A DNA stretch of 64,000 bases from Xaviernesmea oryzae (lineage in GTDB: Bacteria > Pseudomonadota > Alphaproteobacteria > Rhizobiales > Rhizobiaceae). Shown in pieces: positions 8,120 to 16,966 of this stretch (position 1 is its first letter; every line of letters starts with the position of its first letter). Below the pieces are notes generated by a model, which saw only the letters and a list, made by a program, of their open reading frames with translations, was not told where the DNA came from and searched no databases. The position numbers and the translations under genes are program-made. The DNA lies in assembly GCF_900177415.1 (NCBI RefSeq), contig NZ_FXAF01000002.1:1-64000 (forward strand), written 5' to 3'.

Positions 8120-9028
8120 TTACGCCGCGCTGCTTCTGGTGATTTTCAGCAGAAAATCCACGACGGCACGGACCTTGGCAGGCGTGCGCCGGTTGGCGGG
8201 GAAAACGATCGCGATCGGGTCCGCCTCGATCTCGTAATCCTCCAGGAGAGGCACCAAAAGGCCCCGCCGCATCTCGTCGCGAAACAGCCACCACGTCGCC
8301 TGGGAGATTCCGAGCCCGGTCATTGCGGCTTCACGCAGGATGTCGCCGCTGTCGGTCGTCAGGCATCCGGAAACACGGATCACCTCGTCGCCCCCGTCCA
8401 CCCCGCGAAAATGCCAATTCGGCCCGAAAGCACCGACAATACAGTTATGACGGTCAAGATCGGCGGGCGTTTCCGGTTTTCCGTAGCGCTCGATGTAACT
8501 CGGCGCCGCCACCGTCTTCTGGGCGCCGCGCACGAGGATGCGATTGATGAGACGGGAATCGGCAAGCCGTCCCGAATGGACGACGAGGTCGAAGCCTCCT
8601 TCGATCGGATTGGCCGTCTGGCTCTTGAGGCAGAGGTCGAGAACGACATTCGGATAGCGTTCGTAGAACTCCGGCAGCGCCGGAATGACCGTCATGCGGC
8701 CGAACGACGGCGGCAGCGCGATCCGCACCTGTCCGCTCGGCGCGATATTGGCCTCCCGGATCGCCCCCTCCGCTTCATCGAGATCGATGAGGATCTGCCG
8801 GCAGCGCTCATAATATTCGGCCCCGTATTCGGTGAGGTGCATCCGCCGCGTCGTCCGGTGCAAAAGCTGCACGCCGAGGCCTTCCTCAAGTCGCGTCACG
8901 CTCTTGGTTACCGCCGACGTGGAGGAGGAAAGCGCCTTGGCCGCCGCGGTGAAGCCGCCGAGCTCGGCTACCCGTACGAACGACAATATGTCCTGGAACC
9001 TGTTCACTGCGGGTCGTTCACTGCTCAC
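8120..9028 (-). CDS. LysR-family regulator (CrgA-like), divergent from the nucleoside-type cluster
   Basis: The 302-residue LysR protein has a helix-turn-helix at about 12-70 (GGFTAAAKALSSSTSAVTKSVTRLEEGLGVQLLHRTTRR) and an effector domain with the CrgA-like VHSGRLADSRLINR pattern. It is transcribed away from the amidohydrolase cluster that starts near 9256, the classic layout of a LysR regulator and its target. The 227-base gap between them includes an AT-rich stretch with an imperfect dyad near 9150-9180. That makes it the best candidate regulator of 9256-19111. Confidence 0.9.
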   Translation of the reverse strand: MSSERPAVNRFQDILSFVRVAELGGFTAAAKALSSSTSAVTKSVTRLEEGLGVQLLHRTTRRMHLTEYGAEYYERCRQILIDLDEAEGAIREANIAPSGQVRIALPPSFGRMTVIPALPEFYERYPNVVLDLCLKSQTANPIEGGFDLVVHSGRLADSRLINRILVRGAQKTVAAPSYIERYGKPETPADLDRHNCIVGAFGPNWHFRGVDGGDEVIRVSGCLTTDSGDILREAAMTGLGISQATWWLFRDEMRRGLLVPLLEDYEIEADPIAIVFPANRRTPAKVRAVVDFLLKITRSSAA

Positions 9029-9255
9029 ATCTTGTGCATCTTGGCACGCCGTCGATCAGGAGCTTACGCATTGGAAGAGCAATCGCAAGCCGGCATGTTG
9101 AAGCAGCAATTTGCATGCCGTCCGGCCAACCGGCCCGGAAGGCCTTTCGGAAAATGATTTTTTCCAAAACGATGTATTCCCCTTCGCCTCGAGCTGGGAA
9201 CACTAGGGGCCAAGGATGCCAAAAGGCGCCGGGGAACGCATCGACTGGAAGATCT

Positions 9256-10749
9256 GTGCCGGGATACTGGTTCGATAACGCCATATGCTTGACGGAAAAG
9301 GCCGGCCGCTTCGAGGCGGAACGGCGGTCCATCGAGGTCGTCGGCGGCAGCATCGCCGCGCTTCATCCTCCGGGCGGGCCGAAGCCTCCCCGGCTGGAAT
9401 TCATCGATGCTTCCGGCCTGATAGCCGTACCGGGCTTCGTCAACTGCCATAGCCATTCCCCGGACAATCTCGCGCGCGGAACCGCTGCCGACCTTCCGCT
9501 CGAACTTTGGTCTCTCACCTCTTCCGCCCTACGGGAAAGACGCAGCCACAGGGAAATCTACGTCTCGACCATGCTGGGCGCGATCGAGATGATGCGGTCG
9601 GGAACGACCGCGGTCCTCGACCATGTCCGCATCTCGCCCGATATCGACGGAGAAGCGCTCGATGCGGTCGCCTCGGCCTGGCTGGACAGCGGCATGCGGG
9701 TGGTGATCGCCCCGATCGTTTCGGACAAGAGCGTCATTGAAACGCTTCCTTTCGACGAGGACGATCTCGCCGGGCTCGACCTTTCCGCCTATGGCAGCCG
9801 CGCGCCATTGCCCGCCCGGCAACAGATGACGGTCGTGGAAGCCTTCTTCCGTCGCTGGCATGGAGAAGCGGATGGACTGATCAGCGTGGGGATCGGCCCG
9901 TCCGGTCCGCAACGATGCTCGGACGAACTCCTCGCGGCCGCGGGCGATTTCAGCCGGCGGTACGACACCATCCTGCACACCCACGTGCTGGAAACGAGGC
10001 TGCAGAGGGAAATGGGCTTCAGGCTCTACGGCCGCGGCATGATCGCCCATCTCGACGGTCTCGGCCTGCTGACGCCGCGGACCAATCTCGTCCACTCAAT
10101 CTGGCTGGAGCCGGATGACATCGGGCGGATCTCTGCCGCCGACGCCGCCGTCATCCACAATCCCGTTTCCAATGCGCGGCTGGGCAGCGGCCATTGCCGG
10201 CTTTCCGATCTGCTGAAGGAAAACATCCGCGTCGGCCTCGGCACGGACAGCGCCTGCTGCAACGACGGCGCCAATCTCCTCGAAACGATGAAATGGGCGG
10301 CACTTCTGCACAATCTGCGCTCCGACGACGAGAAGACCTGGATCGGTCCGCAGACCGCCCTGCGCCTGGGGACGTCGGGCGGGGCCGACGCCATCGGCCT
10401 GCCCGACACGGGCCGGCTCGCCGCCGGATGTGCCGCCGACATCACCTTCTTCCGCTCCCAGGCCCCGGCATTCCAGCCGTTGAACGATACAGTCCGCCAG
10501 CTCGTCCTTTCCGAAAGCGGCAGCGCGATCGACAGCGTGATGATCGGCGGCCGGATCGTTGCATCCGGCGGCCGATGCACGACCATCGACGAAGCGGCGA
10601 TCTGGGAGGAGGCGCAAGCCTTCGCAGACCGGCGGCGTATCGACGGCGTCGCCGCTCAGGCTGCTGCCCATGCTCTGGAAAAGCCGATCCGCAGGATGCG
10701 GCAGCGATACGGCAAGCTGTGGGCCGCCGGGGGATGCGCATGTCATTGA
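9256..10749 (+). CDS. Metal-dependent amidohydrolase (TrzN/cytosine-deaminase-like)
   Basis: This predicted hydrolytic deaminase or chlorohydrolase belongs to the amidohydrolase superfamily. The first metal motif is NCHSHSP (His65 and His67 from the chosen start). Later motifs are HTHVLE, LVHSIWLEPDD, HNPVSNARLGSG and GLGTDSACCND, where the Asp is the catalytic metal ligand, so all expected ligands are present. The frame is open upstream to 9034. The GTG at 9256 is preferred because GGAAG lies 5 bases ahead and the N-terminal beta-strand of the family starts there. It opens a plus-strand unit and overlaps the next gene by 10 bases. The substrate is unknown; the downstream MTA-deaminase-like and phosphorylase genes suggest a purine- or nucleoside-type molecule. 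Confidence 0.82.
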   Translation: MPGYWFDNAICLTEKAGRFEAERRSIEVVGGSIAALHPPGGPKPPRLEFIDASGLIAVPGFVNCHSHSPDNLARGTAADLPLELWSLTSSALRERRSHREIYVSTMLGAIEMMRSGTTAVLDHVRISPDIDGEALDAVASAWLDSGMRVVIAPIVSDKSVIETLPFDEDDLAGLDLSAYGSRAPLPARQQMTVVEAFFRRWHGEADGLISVGIGPSGPQRCSDELLAAAGDFSRRYDTILHTHVLETRLQREMGFRLYGRGMIAHLDGLGLLTPRTNLVHSIWLEPDDIGRISAADAAVIHNPVSNARLGSGHCRLSDLLKENIRVGLGTDSACCNDGANLLETMKWAALLHNLRSDDEKTWIGPQTALRLGTSGGADAIGLPDTGRLAAGCAADITFFRSQAPAFQPLNDTVRQLVLSESGSAIDSVMIGGRIVASGGRCTTIDEAAIWEEAQAFADRRRIDGVAAQAAAHALEKPIRRMRQRYGKLWAAGGCACH

Positions 10750-12818
10750 CCTCCCCCCTGGCCTGGACGAAGCGCCCGCTGCGCTTCTTCCAGCACCTCC
10801 TGCGCGAGAGCGATGGCGCGAAATCGAGCGTCGGCCAGCTGATCGGCGAGATCAGAAGCGTCGGCGCCAATGCCTGCATCGTCATGGGCGGCGGCTTTTC
10901 CGCCTGGTACCCGACCCGGCTCTCCTCCCAGACGATCAACCCGCATCTCAAAGGCGATTTCCTCGGCGACTTCCTCAAGGCAGCCAAGGCGGAGGATATC
11001 CGGGTACTGGTAAGGATGGATATATCCAAGGGCCGCGAGGGCATGGAGGAAAAACATCCCGACTGGTTCGTCCGCAGGCCGGACGGCGCGGTGAGCAGCA
11101 CCTGGGCCATGCCGCAGATCTGCGCGACCGGACCCTTCTGGCAGAGCGAGGTCTTCTCCATCCTCGACGAGATCCTCGGCCGCTATCCCGCCGCAGACGG
11201 CTTCTTCTTCAACTACCTCCATGTGCCGCGCTGCCATTGCGAGCGTTGCCGGGGTATCGTCGAAGTGGCGACCGGCAAGCCGGTTCCCCAACCGGATCGC
11301 CGCGAACCGGCCTACGAAGCATGGCGGCAAGGCTTCCTTGCAGATTACATGGGTCGGGTCCGCCGCCATGTTCAGGGACGCAATCCCGGCGCGGCGATCG
11401 TGCCCTATCATCACGTCCATGACGGCTGGGATATCCGGCGCATGGCCGAGGTCAGCGACATCGTCGGCTCGCAGGTCTCCAATCCCGTCATGCCGAACCC
11501 GATCGATCCGCAGCCGATCTGGAATCTCTGGGCTGCCGAGGAGGCGCTGACGGCACGCGCGCTCAAGCCTGGTCAGCCGCCGCTCCTGATCCAGACGACG
11601 TCGGAAGTCTTCGCCAGCCGGCAGTCGGCCATGCCGGAGGCGCGGCTGGTTCACAACCTCATCCAGGCAGCCGCGCATGGCGCGAGCACCGTACCCGCAG
11701 TCAACGGCCTGCTGGATGACGGAGACGCACGCTTCGTGCCGGGACTGCGAAAATTCGGCGCCTATCTCGAGAAGAACGCCCGCTGGTATGAAGGCCTGGC
11801 GAGCGTCGCCCGGATCGCTGTCCTCCGGTCGGAAGACAGCAGACTCTGGGGCGAGGATGCCGGCCGCATGGCCGGCGCCGACGATTGCAGCGGCCATGTC
11901 GCGGAATTCCGGGGCGTATGCGAAATGCTCTCCGACCTTCGCCACCCCTTCGACATCGTCGTCTCGCCGGGTCTCAAGCTGGCGGACCTGGAGCGCTTCG
12001 ACCTCGTCCTCCTGCCGGCTGCGATCTGCCTGTCCGATGCCGATGCGGCGGTTATCGACGCCTATGTCGAACAGGGCGGTAAGATCATCGCCACGGCCGA
12101 TCTGGCGGCAGCAAACGAGACCGGTGAAGGGCGCAATGCCCCTGCCCTGCGCTGCCTGCCGGCTCTGCCCGGCAAGGCCTGGTCGGCTGTCGGTACCTAT
12201 TTTGCCCTCGGCCGGGCGGACTTGAGGAAAGTCGTCAGCGGTATCCGGCATGTCCCCGCCGCCGGTCCGTTTTGGGCACCCTTCAACGAAGGCGAAACGC
12301 AAGACGACTTGCGGATCATCGGCCCCTTCGCCAACAATGCTCCGGAATTCACGACCGTCGAAGGCAGCGGCAAGGAACCCGGCCTGATCGAACGCAGGTT
12401 CGGAAAGGGTCTGGCAACCTGGCTGCCCTGGCGGATCGGCGCGCTCTATCACCGGTATTCGATGCCCGAATATCGCCCGATCCTCGGCGCTCTGGTCGAA
12501 AGCCAGGCCGGCGCCCCGCCTGTCCACACGACGGCATCGAGCGGCGTGGAGACCATTCTCTACGGCCATCCGGACGGCATGGTCCTGCATCTTCTGAACG
12601 CCGCCGCCCCGCAGACCAAGGGCCTCGCCGAACTGACGCCGCTCGCCGGCTTCGAGGTCGCCGTCGAGACGGACGCCGAAATCGCGCTTTCATTGCACGA
12701 CGATACGGAACTGCCCGTCACAAGGGCAGGCAAAATGATGGTCCTGCGCATCGAGCGCCTGGATCACTTTGCGGCCGTGGCTCTGGTAAAGGGTCAGGCC
12801 GGGAGGAAGAAGGCTTGA
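10740..12818 (+). CDS. Putative glycoside hydrolase, GHL6-like with trimerisation-like domain
   Basis: The product is about 692 residues. The N-terminal half looks like a TIM-barrel of the hypothetical glycosyl hydrolase 6 type, with VGANACIVMGGGFSAWYPT, IRVLVRMDISKG and HPDWFVRRPDG, and possible acidic residues in ADGFFFNYLHVPRCHC. The middle part (about 370-480) resembles the beta-galactosidase trimerisation domain (RLWGEDAGRM, DIVVSPGLKLADLERFDLVLLP). No signal peptide is seen, so it should be cytoplasmic. The frame is open far upstream, but that part shadows the amidohydrolase gene. The ATG at 10740 follows a GGGGG site; ATG 10734 is the alternative. No function has been shown for this family. 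Its place beside deaminase and phosphorylase genes is unusual and suggests a glycosylated substrate. Confidence 0.75.
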   Translation: MSLTSPLAWTKRPLRFFQHLLRESDGAKSSVGQLIGEIRSVGANACIVMGGGFSAWYPTRLSSQTINPHLKGDFLGDFLKAAKAEDIRVLVRMDISKGREGMEEKHPDWFVRRPDGAVSSTWAMPQICATGPFWQSEVFSILDEILGRYPAADGFFFNYLHVPRCHCERCRGIVEVATGKPVPQPDRREPAYEAWRQGFLADYMGRVRRHVQGRNPGAAIVPYHHVHDGWDIRRMAEVSDIVGSQVSNPVMPNPIDPQPIWNLWAAEEALTARALKPGQPPLLIQTTSEVFASRQSAMPEARLVHNLIQAAAHGASTVPAVNGLLDDGDARFVPGLRKFGAYLEKNARWYEGLASVARIAVLRSEDSRLWGEDAGRMAGADDCSGHVAEFRGVCEMLSDLRHPFDIVVSPGLKLADLERFDLVLLPAAICLSDADAAVIDAYVEQGGKIIATADLAAANETGEGRNAPALRCLPALPGKAWSAVGTYFALGRADLRKVVSGIRHVPAAGPFWAPFNEGETQDDLRIIGPFANNAPEFTTVEGSGKEPGLIERRFGKGLATWLPWRIGALYHRYSMPEYRPILGALVESQAGAPPVHTTASSGVETILYGHPDGMVLHLLNAAAPQTKGLAELTPLAGFEVAVETDAEIALSLHDDTELPVTRAGKMMVLRIERLDHFAAVALVKGQAGRKKA

Positions 12819-12879
12819 GGAAGATGACCGATCCATCCCGATGGCTGCGTGCCGTCGAAGAACAGAAAAGGGTGAACAG

Positions 12880-14397
12880 ATGAGAGATATCCTGAGACGG
12901 CATTTCGTGGCCGGCGCGCTGGGCGTAGCCGCGCTCGCGCTTCTTCCGCTCGGCGCAGCAGCCCAGAACGCCTCGGCGATCGTGGTCGCGCAGGCGGCCG
13001 ACGCCTATTCGATGGACCCGGCCAAGCATTCCGCCTTCCCGACGGCCAATATCCTTTTCCAGATCTACGACGGCCTCGTCAGCCAGGACGAAAAGGGCGA
13101 CATCGTTCCGGCGCTGGCGACGTCCTGGAGCAATCCGGACCCGCTGACCTGGCGCTTCAAGCTGCGCGAGGGCGTGAAATTCCACAATGGCGAGCCCTTC
13201 AACGCCGCAGCGGTCAAGTTCACGTTCGACCGGGCGCTCGATCCGAATTTCAAGGCGCCCTACTATTCGCGTATCTCGCAGATCAAGTCCGTGACGGTCG
13301 TCGACGACTACACGGTCGACATCAAGACGGACAAGCCGTTCCCGACCATGCTGCTGTCGCTCTACGAGGCAAGCTTCCCGGCGCTGATCGTGCCGCCGTC
13401 CTACACTGCGCAGAACAACGGAGCAGACCTCGCCGCAAGGCCGGTCGGCACCGGCCCTTATCGTTTTGTCGAGTGGAAGAAGGACGAACACGTCGCGCTC
13501 GAAGCCAACCCGGACTACTGGGGTGGCAAGCCGGCGATCGACAAGGTCGTCTTCCGTCCGATCAAGGAGACGCGCACGCGCATCGCCGAGCTCAAGAGCG
13601 GGGGCGTCGACATCGCCGTCGACGTGCCGCCGGAAGACATGGCATCGCTTGAAGGCGGCGATACGAAGATTGCGACGGTCGCCAGCGACTCGCTTTATTT
13701 CCTCGCCTTCGACACGACCCGCGACACCCCCCTGAAGGACAAGCGTGTCCGGCAGGCGATCAACTACGCGGTGGATGTCGATGCCATCCAGCAGGCGCTC
13801 CTGAACGGCATGGGCACCCGTATCGCGCTGACCCTGCCCGCCAATGCCTTCGGCTACGATCCAGCCTGGAAGCCCTATCCCTACGATCCAGCCAAGGCCA
13901 AGGCGCTTCTGGCGGAAGCAGGTTATGCGGACGGATTCACGGTCCCGCTGATGACACGCAAGGGCCGCTACATGAAGGACAGCGAGATCGTCGAGGCAAC
14001 CGCCGGCTTCCTCGCCAAGGTCGGAATCAAGGTCGATATCCAGTATCTCGAGCCGGGCGTCTGGGGTCAGGTCTCGGAAAAGAAGGGCCGCGAGGGCATC
14101 ACCTTCCCCGGCTGGAGCGGCCGCGATCCGAACCTCGTCTGGCAGCCGTTGCTGCACACCGGCCAGTACCAGAGCTACTACAGCAATCCCGAATTGGACG
14201 CGCTGCTCGATGCCGGCGCCGGCACGATCGACCAGGCGGAACGCAAATCTATCTACGAGAAAGCGGCCGCCATCATCAAAGACGATGCGCCGCACCTGCC
14301 GATGATCCAGCCGCCGCTGATCTACGGTCTCGATGCCAAGCTTAGCTGGGCACCGCGTCCGGACGGCATGATCGACCTGCGCAAGGCGCATTTCTGA
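12880..14397 (+). CDS. ABC transporter substrate-binding protein, family 5 (DppA/OppA type)
   Basis: The 505-residue periplasmic binding protein has a Sec signal peptide (residues 1-31, MRDILRRHFVAGALGVAALA and cleavage after AAA) and the family 5 pattern LREGVKFHNGEPFNAAAVKFTFDRALDP. Family 5 proteins bind peptides, nickel, opines or other small molecules, so the ligand cannot be inferred from family alone. The ATG at 12880 has AAAAGGGTGA upstream and gives a proper signal peptide. A strong stem-loop follows the gene and precedes the two permease genes. Confidence 0.92.
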   Translation: MRDILRRHFVAGALGVAALALLPLGAAAQNASAIVVAQAADAYSMDPAKHSAFPTANILFQIYDGLVSQDEKGDIVPALATSWSNPDPLTWRFKLREGVKFHNGEPFNAAAVKFTFDRALDPNFKAPYYSRISQIKSVTVVDDYTVDIKTDKPFPTMLLSLYEASFPALIVPPSYTAQNNGADLAARPVGTGPYRFVEWKKDEHVALEANPDYWGGKPAIDKVVFRPIKETRTRIAELKSGGVDIAVDVPPEDMASLEGGDTKIATVASDSLYFLAFDTTRDTPLKDKRVRQAINYAVDVDAIQQALLNGMGTRIALTLPANAFGYDPAWKPYPYDPAKAKALLAEAGYADGFTVPLMTRKGRYMKDSEIVEATAGFLAKVGIKVDIQYLEPGVWGQVSEKKGREGITFPGWSGRDPNLVWQPLLHTGQYQSYYSNPELDALLDAGAGTIDQAERKSIYEKAAAIIKDDAPHLPMIQPPLIYGLDAKLSWAPRPDGMIDLRKAHF

Positions 14398-14406
14398 CAG
14401 AACCGG

Positions 14407-14440
14407 CATCCGCGGCCGGCATCGGACCCGGCCGCGGATG
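14407..14440 (+). terminator. Stem-loop between binding-protein and permease genes
   Basis: Arms at 14407-14419 and 14428-14440 pair perfectly over 13 bases (CATCCGCGGCCGG) around an 8-base loop, with a TTTTT run at 14444-14448. Such hairpins after binding-protein genes usually act as partial terminators or 3' stabilisers that give more binding protein than permease. Confidence 0.75.
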
Positions 14441-14468
14441 ACAATTTTTCGACGGAGCGAAGCAGGTC

Positions 14469-15389
14469 TTGGCCAATTTCCTGATATCCCGACTGCTCTA
14501 TGCCGCGGCGGTGCTGCTCGGCGTGTCGGTTGCCGTATTTTTCCTGATCCGGATCGGCGGCGATCCTTCCGCGCTCTTCCTGCCGCCCGAAGCCTCGATC
14601 GAGGACATCCAGCGCTTCCGGCACCTCATGGGCTTCGACCGGCCGCTGATCGTCCAGTACTGGGATTTCCTGAGCCGCGCCGTCCGCGGCGACTTCGGCA
14701 TGTCGCTCCGCTACGAGCAGCCGGCGATGCAGCTCGTCCTGGAGCGCGTGCCGGCAACGCTCCAACTCGGCGGCGCCGCCTTCCTGCTGTCGATCGCCCT
14801 CGCCATTCCTCTCGCGATCCTCGCCGCGGCCAACCGTGGCTCGCTCGTCGATCGGGCAAGCCTGCTGATCTCCCTGATCGGCCAGAGCTTTCCGGCTTTC
14901 TGGCTGGCGATCATGCTGATCCTGCTTTTCTCCGAAACCTTCCAGGTTCTGCCGCCTTCCGGCCGCGGGAGCTGGCAGAACCTCGTCATGCCGGCGATCG
15001 TGCTCGCCACCTATTCGACCGCCATCATCACCCGCCTTCTGCGTTCGTCCATGATCGAGGTCTTGCAGTCGGACTATGTCCGCACCGCTCGCGGCAAGGG
15101 CGTGCGCGAAAGCCGCATCATTCTCTCCCATGCGCTGCGCAACGCGGCGATCCCGACGCTGACGGTGATCGGCCTGCAGATCGGCGCCCTCCTCGGCGGC
15201 GCGGTCATCACCGAGGAGGTCTTCGCCTATCCCGGCATCGGCCGGTTGGCCATTCAGGCGATCGCAAACCGCGATTTCACGGTGATCCAGGCCTTCGTGC
15301 TGTTCATGGCCGCCGTCATCGTCACCATCAACCTCCTCGTAGACCTCTCCTACGGCCTGCTCGACCCGCGTCTGAGGAGAAGCAAATGA
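14469..15389 (+). CDS. ABC transporter permease, DppB type
   Basis: The 306-residue inner-membrane permease has six predicted membrane segments. The first is at about 7-29. The EAA-like loop RTARGKGVRESRIILSHALRNAAIPTLT (about 200-227) meets the ATPase. Translation starts at TTG (14469) after GCAGG, and the N-terminus ANFLISRLLYAAAVLLGVSV is typical of DppB. The stop overlaps the next gene by four bases (ATGA), so the two permeases are translationally coupled and should form a heterodimer. Confidence 0.93.
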   Translation: MANFLISRLLYAAAVLLGVSVAVFFLIRIGGDPSALFLPPEASIEDIQRFRHLMGFDRPLIVQYWDFLSRAVRGDFGMSLRYEQPAMQLVLERVPATLQLGGAAFLLSIALAIPLAILAAANRGSLVDRASLLISLIGQSFPAFWLAIMLILLFSETFQVLPPSGRGSWQNLVMPAIVLATYSTAIITRLLRSSMIEVLQSDYVRTARGKGVRESRIILSHALRNAAIPTLTVIGLQIGALLGGAVITEEVFAYPGIGRLAIQAIANRDFTVIQAFVLFMAAVIVTINLLVDLSYGLLDPRLRRSK

Positions 15390-16240
15390 TGGCCTCCCTC
15401 AAGCGATATGCGGCAAGCCACCTGGCGGCTGCCGGGCTCGTTATTGTTGTCGTCGCGCTTTTCGCCGCTCTCTTCGGCCCCTGGCTCGTGCCTTACGATC
15501 CAGGCGCGCAGGATATCCTGCAGCGACTGAAGCCGCCGTTATGGCAGGGGGCGGAAGGCATCCACCTGTTCGGAACGGATGCGCTCGGCCGCGACATCTT
15601 CAGCCGCATCGTCGTCGGCGCCCGTGTCTCCATGCTGGTCGGCGTCAGTTCCGTGGTGATTTCCGGCGCCGTCGGCGTCACGTTCGGCCTCATCGCCGGC
15701 TACGAGGACAAATATGCCGGTCGCGTGCTGATGATGCTGACCGACATCCAGCTTGCCATTCCATTCCTCGTCCTGGCGCTGGCCGTCGCCGCCGTCGTCG
15801 GTCCGAGCCTGTGGAACATCATCGCCATCCTCGGGCTGACCAACTGGGTGCAGTACGCCCGCGTGGTGCGTGCCGAATGCCTCGTGCTGCGCGAACGCGA
15901 ATTCATCCAGGCGGCGCACATGATGGGGATTTCCTCGCTCCATATCCTGACGCGCCACCTGCTGCCCAACGTCATGTCCTCGATCATCGTCATCTCCAGC
16001 CTGCTGGTCGCCAAGATGATCCTGTTCGAATCCTCGCTGAGCTTCCTCGGGCTTGGCGTTCCACCGGAAACGCCGACCTGGGGCACGATGATTTCCGAAG
16101 GGCGCAATTACATCGGCAACGCCTGGTGGGTTGCCACCATTCCGGGCTTTGCGATCTTCGTCACCGTTGTCGGCACCAACCTCGTCGGCGACCGGCTGCG
16201 CGATCTGCTCGATCCGCGCCTTCGGCAGATGGAGGGTTGA
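15386..16240 (+). CDS. ABC transporter permease, DppC type
   Basis: The 284-residue permease partner of the DppB-type protein has an N-terminal membrane segment (about 14-36), the DppC signature GTDALGRDIFSRIVVGARVS, and the EAA loop REFIQAAHMMGISSLHILTRHLLPN. No ATP-binding protein gene follows; the next gene is a metallo-hydrolase. The transporter must borrow ATPases from elsewhere in the genome. Confidence 0.93.
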   Translation: MMASLKRYAASHLAAAGLVIVVVALFAALFGPWLVPYDPGAQDILQRLKPPLWQGAEGIHLFGTDALGRDIFSRIVVGARVSMLVGVSSVVISGAVGVTFGLIAGYEDKYAGRVLMMLTDIQLAIPFLVLALAVAAVVGPSLWNIIAILGLTNWVQYARVVRAECLVLREREFIQAAHMMGISSLHILTRHLLPNVMSSIIVISSLLVAKMILFESSLSFLGLGVPPETPTWGTMISEGRNYIGNAWWVATIPGFAIFVTVVGTNLVGDRLRDLLDPRLRQMEG

Positions 16241-16244
16241 GGCT

Positions 16245-16964
16245 ATGCCGAACCTGGCCTCATACGACGTTCTGATGCCCGGCTTTCCGGGCCGCGGTTC
16301 ACGCGGTTTCCTCGGATGGAGCACCATCCTGCTGCTGAAGACCCGCGATGGTTACGCGCTTTTCGACACCGGCGGCAGCGGCGACCGGCCGGGCCTCATG
16401 GCGGCGCTCGCCGAACGCGGCGTCGAACGGCAGGACATCCGTACCGTCATCCTGTCTCACTTGCATTTCGACCACATGGCCAATGCCGAGTGCTTTCCGA
16501 GGGCGGAGATCGTCCTGCACGAAAGCGAGTTCGCCTATGTGCAGGATCACATGAACGACGATCCGGCCATTTCGCGCTTCCAGGTCGAGGGCCTGCTGCG
16601 CAGCCCGCAGCTCACACTCGTCTCCGGCGAACTGGAGGTACTGCCCGGCATCAGGATGATCCGCACGCCGGGCCATAGCGGCGGCCACGTGTCGCTGGTG
16701 ACGACGGTCGCCGGAAAAACGACAGTGCTCGCGCAGGATGCGATCAAGCATCGCGGCGAGATCGAAAGCGGCCTCTCCGCCGGCGCCTTCGACGAAGAGG
16801 CGGCGCGCGCCAGCATTCGCCGCATCGTCGCCATGGCCGATGTCATCGTTCCCGGCCACGACGGTCCGCTCACGATGGAGAACGGCCGCATTGTCGCCGC
16901 GTCTTCCGTTTCGGCCGAGATCCGCCTGACGCTCGACGGCCGTCGTTTTTCGCTGGAGGTCTGA
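16245..16964 (+). CDS. Metallo-beta-lactamase-fold hydrolase
   Basis: The 239-residue MBL-fold protein has the metal motif SHLHFDHM (His72, His74, Asp76, His77), then TPGHSGGH, AQDAI and a final PGHDG, so a dinuclear zinc site is likely intact. It resembles small lactonase or thioester-hydrolase-like members (AttM/AiiA group in a broad sense), but no specific activity can be assigned. It starts 4 bases after the permease stop and ends 2 bases before the next amidohydrolase, so it is part of the operon. It may open a lactone or cyclic amide made by the other enzymes. Confidence 0.85.
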   Translation: MPNLASYDVLMPGFPGRGSRGFLGWSTILLLKTRDGYALFDTGGSGDRPGLMAALAERGVERQDIRTVILSHLHFDHMANAECFPRAEIVLHESEFAYVQDHMNDDPAISRFQVEGLLRSPQLTLVSGELEVLPGIRMIRTPGHSGGHVSLVTTVAGKTTVLAQDAIKHRGEIESGLSAGAFDEEAARASIRRIVAMADVIVPGHDGPLTMENGRIVAASSVSAEIRLTLDGRRFSLEV

Positions 16965-16966
16965 GC

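Noticed and set aside
9034-9255. N-terminal extension of the first amidohydrolase from the ATG-like start at 9034
   Set aside because: The extra ~74 residues overlap the LysR promoter region, show no family similarity and lack a ribosome site; GTG 9256 fits the family start.
10194-10739. 180-residue N-terminal extension of the GHL6-like protein
   Set aside because: This part is the shifted-frame shadow of the amidohydrolase gene, rich in Arg and Pro, with no similarity to the family.
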